DNA from: Chitinophaga pinensis
GTDB taxonomy: Bacteria > Bacteroidota > Bacteroidia > Chitinophagales > CAIOSU01
Reading direction: 5' to 3'
Length of the DNA: 64,000 bases
Assembly (NCBI GenBank): GCA_945901065.1
Contig: CAMDKI010000003.1
Location: 1-64,000, forward strand
Program-made: the position numbers and the translations under genes
Shown here: positions 8,544 through 17,100 of the stretch, piece after piece
How positions within the stretch are numbered: position 1 is the first letter of the stretch
Layout of the letters: each line of letters opens with the position of its first letter
Notes under the pieces: generated by a model
What the model was told of the DNA's origin: nothing
Databases searched by the model: none
Seen by the model: only the letters and a program-made list of their open reading frames with translations

Positions 8544-9992
8544 TCAACTATTACCACGTTGTTTCATCAGTTCCATAAGCGCCTTCCATTCAAAAACACG
8601 CAGCATGAACGCTATAGCAATGCCAATTATTGAAACGAGCGCTAATTTAATTTTCCAATCGATGGGAAGGTAAACCGAAGCTAGGCAGATTGCAAACACC
8701 CCTGCAGCCAATAAGGCTATACGCGTAAAATCGCCTACTGAGAAAGTTTCTTTTAAATACTTATGCCCATAATATATCAAACCTACAGAAGATAAGAATT
8801 GAGTAACGATACTGGCCCAAGTAGCACCCAAGGCCCCATATTCTGGAATCAACAACAAGTTAAGCCCAATATTGAGCAGCATAGTAATAAAAGTAATGAT
8901 GTTGATGATGCGCAGCTGCCCACCCGCCAATAACAAGGTGCCGTAAATGTAAACTGCACTAACGCCCGGAAACGCCCAAAATAGTATGCGCAGTACATCG
9001 CTCCAATAAGGGGTACTTTGCGTGTATAGGGATGATATCAAAGGCTCAGCGTAAAACATAAGTATAATGGCCACCATTACAGCTCCACCTACCAGTATTC
9101 TAAATGAAAACGAAAGGAGCTCAATCGTGCTTTCTTCCTTCTTAAGCATGCGAGAGAAAATGGGCAACAACAACCCAGCAAACAATAGCCCAATGATATT
9201 GGCCGCATCAAGCAAACGATAGCAAGCCGCATATACACCTGCTTGGTATGCGCCTGTTTCAGGTAGCATGCGCTCTATCATTACCCCATCAATACGGTAA
9301 TAAATGCTCATGAATATGCCAAACAGGGCATACGGGAAGGTTTCTTTGAGCATTTGCCAAATGGTGGCCCAATCGCTTTTGAAATGGATTTTGCCCGAAT
9401 AAAATAACACCGCCCCACCTGCTATCAACACCGTTAAAGCCAATGAAGTGGTTTGGGCATAAATAAACCACATTATCTGAAACGAGCCCGGTATAACTCC
9501 CCCAAATAATAGCACCGCTAAGAAAACCGAAAGCAGTAACTTGTCGGCTACCGATACTAAGCTATCTACCCTAAAGTGGTGCATGCCTGATAGATTGGAA
9601 CGTAAAAACAGCAACATGCTCAAGAGGAACTGATTGACAATAAGCCAGCCCAACATTTGCATTTGAAAAGGCGAAAAGCCCACAGCATCGCCGCCTACGT
9701 AACTGAGGATGGCATAGCCTACGGCCAACAGCAGTTTTAGTATAAATAAAGCGGGCAGGTATTTGTAAAGATGTCCTTCGTCTTGCGCAACCGAGCGGTT
9801 GTTGAAGTTATTGATGCCCAAGTCTAAGAATACCTGAAAAAGATAACTGAAGTTGAACGCTGCGAAAAACATACCGTATTCTTCAGGGCCAACTGCGTTC
9901 TGCACCTGTATATCAAGCAAAATATACAGCGGCTTAATAAGGATATTAAGGAACAGCAAAATAGCTAGATTAACAACAAAACTGCGGTTCAT
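8544..9992 (-). CDS. polysaccharide flippase of the MOP/Wzx family
   Basis: 482 residues with about twelve to fourteen hydrophobic segments spread over the whole length and few soluble loops, as in Wzx/RfbX flippases. The start (MNRSFVVNLAILLFLNILIK) and the VQNAVGPEEYGMFFAAFNFS region resemble the family N-terminus. It would move lipid-linked glycan repeat units across the inner membrane. It is first in the minus-strand set flippase-Wzz-polymerase, with a 118-base gap before Wzz, and diverges from a glycosyltransferase gene. Confidence 0.87.
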   Translation of the reverse strand: MNRSFVVNLAILLFLNILIKPLYILLDIQVQNAVGPEEYGMFFAAFNFSYLFQVFLDLGINNFNNRSVAQDEGHLYKYLPALFILKLLLAVGYAILSYVGGDAVGFSPFQMQMLGWLIVNQFLLSMLLFLRSNLSGMHHFRVDSLVSVADKLLLSVFLAVLLFGGVIPGSFQIMWFIYAQTTSLALTVLIAGGAVLFYSGKIHFKSDWATIWQMLKETFPYALFGIFMSIYYRIDGVMIERMLPETGAYQAGVYAACYRLLDAANIIGLLFAGLLLPIFSRMLKKEESTIELLSFSFRILVGGAVMVAIILMFYAEPLISSLYTQSTPYWSDVLRILFWAFPGVSAVYIYGTLLLAGGQLRIINIITFITMLLNIGLNLLLIPEYGALGATWASIVTQFLSSVGLIYYGHKYLKETFSVGDFTRIALLAAGVFAICLASVYLPIDWKIKLALVSIIGIAIAFMLRVFEWKALMELMKQRGNS

Positions 9993-10083
9993 GAAGGCAG
10001 GTAACGGGGTTGAAACATTGGTTGGCTGTACAAATTTAGAACATAGCTTAAACTACCTACCATTATCAGCCTATTAGTATTGG

Positions 10084-10091
10084 CAAAATTA
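10084..10091 (-). promoter_or_regulatory. candidate -7 box TAATTTTG for the flippase operon
   Basis: Matches TAnnTTTG on the minus strand, 91 bases before the flippase ATG, in the 116-base divergent region shared with the glycosyltransferase. Confidence 0.35.
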
Positions 10092-10108
10092 GCTATTATT
10101 GTCCATAC

Positions 10109-11230
10109 ATGAGGATAGCCGTAAACACCCGCTTCTTGCTCAAAGGAAAACTGGAAGGCATTGGTGTGTTTACGCACGAAAGCTTGCAACGCATTACCTG
10201 TGCGCATCCCGAGCATGAGTTCATCTTCATTTTCGATAGGCCCTACCACCCATCGTTCATTTATTCAAGTAATATTATACCTGTAGTAATACCGCCACCG
10301 GCGCGCCACCCAATACTTTGGTATTTGTGGTTTGAGTGGGCCCTGCCGATAGTTCTGCGCAAATATAAACCAGATGTTTTGCTCTCGCCAGATGGGTATT
10401 TGTCTCTTTCAAGCAATGTGCCAACATTATTGGTATTGCATGATTTGGCTTTTGAGCATTACCCAGAGTATGTGCCCGGGTTGGTGGGCAAATACTATAA
10501 GCACTACACCCCCAAGTTTGCGCAACACGCCCAGCGGATAGCTACCGTGTCAGAGTATACCAAACAGGATGTGATGCAACTGTACGGAATAGCGCCTGCT
10601 AAAATAGATGTGGTGTACAACGGCATTAAAGACGTTTACAAACCACTAGCCACCCATGCGCAGCAGGCAGTAAGAAATGAATACACCAATGGTGCTCCAT
10701 ATCTAGTATACGTGGGTTCCATTCACCCACGTAAAAATATGGTACGGTTGTTTCAAGCATTCGATGCTTATAAAAAACAAACTGCTAGCCCCGATAAGCT
10801 GGTAATTATTGGTGCCAAAGGCTGGCAATATGGCGATATTATGGCCGCCTACAATGCCATGACCCATAAGGCCGAGGTAGTTTTTATGGGTCATTTGGAA
10901 GCTGATCAAGTAGCAAGCTTGGTAGCATCGGCAAGGGCAATGGCCTATATTTCTATTTTCGAAGGTTTTGGCATACCTATAGTGGAGGCTTTTGCCAGTG
11001 GCACGCTTGTAATAACCAGCAACACCAGCAGCATGCCCGAAGTGGCAGGTGATGCTGCCCTTCTCGTTGACCCTACTTCGGTTGAGCAAATTACCGCTGC
11101 CATGTGCCAACTATACCAGCAGCCTGAAATAGCGGAAGCCCTCAATAAGAGGGCTTCTGTGCAGTTACAAAAATTTAGTTGGGAACAAACCGCCCAAAAG
11201 CTGTGGGCCAGTTTGATGAAAACGGTTTGA
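10109..11230 (+). CDS. family 4 glycosyltransferase
   Basis: 373 residues with the two-domain GT-B fold. The N-terminal acceptor domain runs to ~170. The GT1 donor-binding domain includes YVGSIHPRKNMVRLFQAF (about 198-215) and the EX7E motif in FEGFGIPIVEAFASG (about 288-302). It transfers a sugar from a nucleotide donor to a growing glycan, presumably the polymer handled by the divergent flippase, Wzz and polymerase genes. The sugar specificity cannot be read. The stop is three bases from the stop of the convergent phosphodiesterase gene. Confidence 0.92.
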   Translation: MRIAVNTRFLLKGKLEGIGVFTHESLQRITCAHPEHEFIFIFDRPYHPSFIYSSNIIPVVIPPPARHPILWYLWFEWALPIVLRKYKPDVLLSPDGYLSLSSNVPTLLVLHDLAFEHYPEYVPGLVGKYYKHYTPKFAQHAQRIATVSEYTKQDVMQLYGIAPAKIDVVYNGIKDVYKPLATHAQQAVRNEYTNGAPYLVYVGSIHPRKNMVRLFQAFDAYKKQTASPDKLVIIGAKGWQYGDIMAAYNAMTHKAEVVFMGHLEADQVASLVASARAMAYISIFEGFGIPIVEAFASGTLVITSNTSSMPEVAGDAALLVDPTSVEQITAAMCQLYQQPEIAEALNKRASVQLQKFSWEQTAQKLWASLMKTV

Positions 11231-11233
11231 TAC

Positions 11234-12925
11234 TCATAACGGCTTTACGGGCATCAACACATCCGCAGGAATAATTTGCTTAGGTATACCCGGGCCTCGG
11301 TAGTAACAATTAAGCCAATAACCGCCACCGCCATTAAACCACTCAATACGAATAGGGTGCAAACCTGGGCTAAGATCGACTTTGCCACTGCGCTCACGGG
11401 TGCCGTGGTCACCGTCATTGTCTACAATCAACTCATCGCCTATAAACAGCTTACTACCGTCATCGGAGTTGGTATAAAAGCGATATTCACCCAAAGTATC
11501 AATTTTGATAAAGCCTTGAAAAACATAAGCAAATGTTTGCTCGCGGTGCCCCTGCACTTGGTCGTGGCTGGGCTCAATGGCGGCGCCAGTGCGCACAGGT
11601 TTAAAACTTTTAAACGAAGGTAGGTACATCCACCCTTCTCCTTCATAATAGCTATACTTCAAGCCACTTTTCGTTTTACTATCGGCAACCCTGAAATAGG
11701 CTATGTAAGACTGGCTGCCAACGCCATTTTTATATGTTTTGGCCTTTACCACAGCGGTGTGTGACAACGCAAAAGGTGCTTCATATTTGGTTGAGGTTTC
11801 AGTTGGCTCGTTGCCATCTAACGTATAATAAGTAATTCCATCCTTTTCCATTGTTTCAATCCTTACTTCCGGAACAGAATCAATGAACAAACCTCCTGCC
11901 GCTTTATGCCCTTCACGTTTCGGATAAATCACGGGTTCAGCAAGTGCTTCGTTGGCAACGACGGTTTCACCATCTGGTAAGTTATAGCCCTCAAAGGCAG
12001 TTTTAACTGGGCGACCAATACATGCATTTGGCAGTTCAATACCTAAAGCAAACGCAACGGTAGCTGCATTGTCGTATGTATAAACTGGGTGCGGAATTTT
12101 GTATCCTTTTTTAACGCCTGGTCCGCTCAAAATAAATGGAATTAAAATCTCATCAGGAGTTTCGCCACCATGTCCAGTACCTATACCCCCGTGGTCGGAT
12201 GTTACCAAAAATACGGTTTGATCAAATATACCTGCATCTTTAGTCGCTTGTATAATTTGCCCAATAAGGCTGTCGGCCCTTGCAACAGCTTGGTAATACT
12301 CTGGTGTGCCGTGCCCTGCCCCATGCCCTGCCCCATCAACGTGATCGAGATGAACAAACAAGAATTTTGGCTTTTTATCTTTTATATATCTACCCGCTTC
12401 ATCGGTTGTGCCTTGCTCGCTATCTATGTGCTTATCATAGTTTACAGCACTTTTCTCAAAAAGCCTCCCAAATCCATCCCAATGGTATATGGCCCCGGTT
12501 TCAGCAGTAGGCAGTTGCTTTCTGATGGCATCAAAAATGGTTGGGAAAATATCCTCGGTACCGGTAACCACTGGAGGCAACACATAATCATCGCGCTCCC
12601 AATTATTGCTGGTTACTCCATGCTGTTCAGGCCCAGCAGCCATAAGCATACTGGCCCAGTTGGTGCTGCTACTGGTTGGCAATACGGCCCTGGCCGTAAG
12701 GGTATATGCCCCATTTTGCATCATCCAGTCAATGTTGGGCGTTGGGGCATTGTTAATGCCGTCTGGGCTCATGCCATCTATCCCAATAACAATAAAATGG
12801 GCGGTTGGGGTGTGTTGCTCTGCCAATGTTTGTTGGGCAGGTTGGCAAGCAAGGGTGCACAATAGCAACAAGGCTATGGCAAGGTAATATAGGTTAGCAG
12901 TGGTCATAAACGAATTAGTTGCCAT
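11234..12925 (-). CDS. alkaline-phosphatase-superfamily phosphodiesterase lipoprotein with PA14 domain
   Basis: 563 residues. The N-terminus (LAIALLLLCTLACQ, Cys27) looks like a lipoprotein signal. Residues ~40-330 are a type I phosphodiesterase/nucleotide pyrophosphatase domain: metal site GIDGMSPDG, candidate nucleophile region LPTSSSTNWASM, and metal ligands in DHVDGAGHG and TSDHGGIGTGHGG. Residues ~355-410 resemble a chitobiase-type C-terminal beta domain (YYTLDGNEPTETSTKYEAPF). Residues ~430-555 are PA14-like, a carbohydrate-binding module (FYTNSDDGSKLFIGDELIVD). Likely anchored outside the cytoplasm and cleaving a phosphoester near glycans; the substrate is unknown. The Met at residue 7 is an alternative start. 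Confidence 0.9.
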   Translation of the reverse strand: MATNSFMTTANLYYLAIALLLLCTLACQPAQQTLAEQHTPTAHFIVIGIDGMSPDGINNAPTPNIDWMMQNGAYTLTARAVLPTSSSTNWASMLMAAGPEQHGVTSNNWERDDYVLPPVVTGTEDIFPTIFDAIRKQLPTAETGAIYHWDGFGRLFEKSAVNYDKHIDSEQGTTDEAGRYIKDKKPKFLFVHLDHVDGAGHGAGHGTPEYYQAVARADSLIGQIIQATKDAGIFDQTVFLVTSDHGGIGTGHGGETPDEILIPFILSGPGVKKGYKIPHPVYTYDNAATVAFALGIELPNACIGRPVKTAFEGYNLPDGETVVANEALAEPVIYPKREGHKAAGGLFIDSVPEVRIETMEKDGITYYTLDGNEPTETSTKYEAPFALSHTAVVKAKTYKNGVGSQSYIAYFRVADSKTKSGLKYSYYEGEGWMYLPSFKSFKPVRTGAAIEPSHDQVQGHREQTFAYVFQGFIKIDTLGEYRFYTNSDDGSKLFIGDELIVDNDGDHGTRERSGKVDLSPGLHPIRIEWFNGGGGYWLNCYYRGPGIPKQIIPADVLMPVKPL

Positions 12926-12982
12926 TAAACATACTACATCTCATTACTTATAATGCAAAACCCTTAAAATTTAACAATGGCT

Positions 12983-13381
12983 TTAAACTATCTTCGAACC
13001 TTTAACCGCGATTACCGAAATCTCGACATTCACACTTTTAGGCAAACGAGCTACCTGCACAGTTTCGCGGGCTGGTGGGGCTTCGCCGCTAAAATAACGA
13101 CCATAAACCTCGTTCACCAGCGGAAAATCGTCCATGTTGCTAAGAAAAATTGAGGCCTTTACTACATCGTTCAAAGTATAGCCGGCAGCCTCAACCACAG
13201 CTTTTACATTTTCCATTACTTGCTCAGTTTCGGCTCGTATTTCTTCAATAAGCAAAGCACCGCTCTCTGGCACAATAGCTATCTGTCCTGAGGTGTATAG
13301 CACGCCATTGGCCACTATGGCCTGGCTATATGGGCCAATGGGTGCAGGCGCGTTGGCGGTATAAATAACTGTTTTCGACAT
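12983..13381 (-). CDS. ridA: RidA family reactive intermediate deaminase
   Basis: 132 residues, the usual RidA length. Signatures are APAPIGPYSQAI, LYTSGQIAI, the NVKAVVEAAG helix and the conserved Arg in PARETVQVARLPK. RidA hydrolyses toxic enamine/imine intermediates from PLP enzymes to ketoacids plus ammonia in the cytoplasm. ATG 13381 (MSKTVIYT) is chosen over an upstream TTG at 13411. It diverges from the dehydrogenase-like gene with 49 bases between start codons, so the two promoters overlap. Confidence 0.95.
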   Translation of the reverse strand: MSKTVIYTANAPAPIGPYSQAIVANGVLYTSGQIAIVPESGALLIEEIRAETEQVMENVKAVVEAAGYTLNDVVKASIFLSNMDDFPLVNEVYGRYFSGEAPPARETVQVARLPKSVNVEISVIAVKGSKIV

Positions 13382-13430
13382 TATCACAAAGGTTTTGTTA
13401 ATTTTAAGCAATCCCTAAAGATAACGAACT

Positions 13431-14126
13431 ATGGAAATATTGGTATTAGGCGACAAAAGGCGTGCCACCGAACTGATGCAGCGCATCCCTAAAGAACACC
13501 AAGTAACCCATAGCACTAAGGTAAACGACGCTTCGCTGCCGAAGTACAATATCATTTTCGACCTGAACTTTGACGACGACAGCAACAACTTGCAATACTA
13601 CAGCTACTTGCGCAACAAAGTGATTATTGTAGGTGCGGTAAAAACACAATTGGCCGAAGCCGTTTTCAATTTTCATGGCGAGGTAAGGTGCCACTTGATA
13701 GGGATGAATACTTTGCCCACCTTTATTGACAGGGACTTAATGGAAGTAAGTCTTTTGGACAATGAAGACTTGCCCCTGCTAGAAACCCTCTCACAAACCC
13801 TAAACTGGCCCTATAAACTGGTACAAGACCGTGTTGGAATGGTTACCCCAAGGGTTGTTTTTATGATAATAAATGAAGCGTGCTACACTTTGCAAGAAGG
13901 CACCGCCAATATTAAGGATATAGACCTAGCCATGAAACTAGGCACTAACTACCCATACGGGCCGTTCGAATGGGCCGACCATATTGGCATTAAAGAGGTT
14001 TACGAAACCCTCGCCGCTGTATACGAGGATACCAAGGATGAGCGCTATAAAATATGCCCTTTACTAAAACGGCAATACTTGCGCAACCAGCCTTTCTACG
14101 CCGCAGAAACTACAAAGGGCAGCTAA
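13431..14126 (+). CDS. 3-hydroxyacyl-CoA dehydrogenase-like protein with reduced N-terminal domain
   Basis: 231 residues. The C-terminal half (~125-220) clearly matches the 3HCDH C-terminal domain: LVQDRVGMVTPRVVFMIINEA, DIDLAMKLGTNYPYGPFEWAD and a closing KICPLLKR. The N-terminal half is only ~115 residues, against ~185 in full enzymes, and lacks the GxGxxG nucleotide motif; it begins MEILVLGDKRRATELM. FHGEVRCHLIGMNTLPTF may be the remnant of the catalytic His region. NAD binding is therefore doubtful; it may be a regulator or a divergent enzyme. The family assignment of the C-terminal half is secure, the activity is not. Confidence 0.85.
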   Translation: MEILVLGDKRRATELMQRIPKEHQVTHSTKVNDASLPKYNIIFDLNFDDDSNNLQYYSYLRNKVIIVGAVKTQLAEAVFNFHGEVRCHLIGMNTLPTFIDRDLMEVSLLDNEDLPLLETLSQTLNWPYKLVQDRVGMVTPRVVFMIINEACYTLQEGTANIKDIDLAMKLGTNYPYGPFEWADHIGIKEVYETLAAVYEDTKDERYKICPLLKRQYLRNQPFYAAETTKGS

Positions 14127-14166
14127 AAGCCACCCCTTGTATTTTCTGATTTCAATGTAGTATCTC

Positions 14167-17100
14167 TTATGGAGTAACCCTTAATTCACCGCCTTTGGTG
14201 CCGCTTGTTTTTTGCTTCAAAACCAATGCACCAGCAGCTTGAATGCTTATATCCTCAGCTTGCCCAACTACATCTTGCGGTATTTGAACGGTTCCTTGAG
14301 TGACTAAGAAATCTTCCGTGCAGCTAAAACTCTCTAAAAACTCTACTAAGGCCCCAGTAGTCGACTTATTAATCGTTAGATTATAGAAGCTGCTTGCGCC
14401 TGCGCTAGTTGTTGTGTTTGCCGACCCACGGAAAGCCACCGTTGAGTTGCCCATAGTAAAGGTGCCATCATTGGTCCAGTTACCATATACGTTTATGGTG
14501 CGGGAGTTATTAGTACCGTTTATGGTAGCACCTGGCATTATGTTCACATTATTGCCATTATTGGTACCCGCAAGGTTTACGGTGTTGCGCACAATACAAG
14601 TACTAGCGGTAGTTGGATATACAAATATATTGTTGGTAGTAGCTGGCACAGCCGATGCTAGCACAAATGAAGTGCCGTTGTGTTGGTACCAGTTTCCGGC
14701 AACAGCCCATGAAGCAGATGTCGTGCCCGAAAACACATAGTCGCCACTTTGGAAAGTGCCGCCGCTTATGGTGAGCTGTGTTACCGTTACCGATTTGCTG
14801 CCTGTTGCTGTGCAACCATTGCTACCTGTTACCGTTACTGTGTAAGATGTTGTGCTTGATGGCGTTACCGTTGCAGCGTCAATGTTACTACCTGTACTCC
14901 AAGCATAACTTACGCCTCCACTAGCAGTTAGCGTAGTGCTCGCGCCATTACAAACCGATGGGCTTGCAGGGGTAATTCCGACAGTAGGTATAGCATTTAC
15001 CGTCAATGTTCTGGATGCCAATGCGGTACAACCGCTGTTGGTTACCGTTACGGTATAAGTGCCAGCGGCAGTTACGTTGATGGCTGCTGTGGTTGCACCT
15101 GTGCTCCAAGCATATGTGCCACCGCCGCTAGCAGTAAAGGTTGATGAACCGCCTGCACAAATAGTTTGCGTTCCGCTGATAGCCGCTGTTGGCAACGGTG
15201 TTACGGTTAGCGCGCGGCTGGCCGTTGCGGTACAACCGCTATTAGTTACTGTTACGGTATAAGTACCAGCAGTAGTTACATTGATGGCTGCTGTGGTTGC
15301 ACCAGTGCTCCAAGCATACGTGCCGCCGCCACTAGCAGTAAAGGTTGATGAACCGCCTGCACAAATAGTTTGCGTTCCGCTAATGGCTGCCGTTGGCAAC
15401 GGTGTTACGGTTAGTGCGCGGCTGGCCGTTGCGGTACAACCGCTGTTGGTTACCGTTACCGTATAAGTGCCAGCGGTAGTTACATTGATGGCTGCTGTGG
15501 TTGCACCTGTGCTCCAAGCATATGTGCCGCCGCCGCTAGCTGTAAAGGTTGATGAACCGCCTGCACAAATAGTTTGTGTGCCGCTAATGGCTGCAGTTGG
15601 CAACGGTGTTACGGTCAGTGCCCTTGAAGCTGTTGCGGTACAACCGCTATTGGTTACTGTCACGGTATAAGTACCAGCAGTAGTTACATTGATGGCTGCA
15701 GTGGTTGCACCTGTGCTCCAGGCGTAAGTGCCACCGCCGCTAGCAGTAAAGGTTGACGAACCGCCGGCGCAAATGGTCTGTGTGCCGCTAATGGCTGCCG
15801 TTGGCAACGGTGTTACGGTTAGTGCGCGGCTGGCTGTTGCGGTACAACCGCTGTTGGTTACCGTTACGGTATAAGTGCCAGCCGTAGTTACATTGATGGC
15901 TGCGGTGGTTGCACCAGTGCTCCAAGCATACGTGCCGCCGCCACTAGCAGTAAAGGTTGATGAACCGCCTGCACAAATAGTTTGCGTTCCGCTGATAGCC
16001 GCAGTTGGAATTGCATTAACCGTTACGGCAGTTGAACCACCATTTACCGATCCACAATTGTTGCTGGTGTTATAGTTAACCGTGTAATTGCCCGACGGGC
16101 TGCTCACATTCACGGTTTCGCTAGTGGTAGCTGCTGGGGCATTGGTACCACTCCAAGTGTAAGTATAGTAGCTTGCATCCACAAAAGTAGCTCCACCATT
16201 GGTGTTATTAGGGCTACCAAAAGAAGCATTAACATTGGATGCATTAAAGTCGTATCGCGCTACCAAGCCAGTATTATTGGCCGGAACTTCGATGTTCATA
16301 TTAGCCCGAATTTCGGCTGAAGTACGTACATCGTTCCAAATACGGATATTATCCAATTGGCCGTTGTAGTAGCCGTAGCTGCTACCGGTACCTGAGCTAG
16401 GATATACGTTTGAACGCGCGCTCACAACGCCCGTTTTTACAAACACGCCATTGATGTATAAGGTAGGAATTCGGTTATTGTAAACTACAGCAACATGCAT
16501 CCATTCTGTTTTCGGTGTCTGAAAATCATACACCAATGTTGAAGGCAAATATCCAGCGCCGTGCTCAAACACACTAATACCATCGGTACCCACAGACACA
16601 CCCGCACCAGCATCGGTATTGCCAAACGCTGGGTTAATGGCATAACGCTGGGCGCTAGTGCCAATAGTACCTGTGTTTGATTGGGTAGTAGTAGCCCTGG
16701 TGGCTGTTGGTTTAACCCAGAACTCCATCGTAAAACTATTTACTGCCGCTGTTACCAAGTTGCCATTAACAGTTTGTGTGCCTGTTAGGCTTGCTACCTT
16801 ACCACCCGGGGCTAAGCCCGAAGACGTTAGGGTTACTGAACCACCTGCGCAAATAGGGCCATTGTTGCTTACCGTTGGTATAGCAGGCAAGATTGGCGGA
16901 CCATCAATGGTAATAGCAGTTAGGGCTCTGTTTCCACAAGTAACATTCTTGTTGCGAATTATCGGGTTGTATGTTCCCGCTGTTAAGCCAGTAAACGTGG
17001 CACTGTTGCTCCAAGTACTACCATTGTTAATGCTATACTGAAACTGATTACCAAAATAAACATTTACGTCATCTACGTAATGGTTATCGGTAGCGCCACC

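Noticed and set aside
6007-11230. Possible complete capsule or O-antigen locus
   Set aside because: Only polymerase, Wzz, flippase and one glycosyltransferase are present; sugar synthesis and priming genes are missing here.
15059-16075. Repeated plus-strand ORFs inside the 204-base array
   Set aside because: They repeat with the array and are antisense to a convincing secreted protein; composition is that of a shadow frame.
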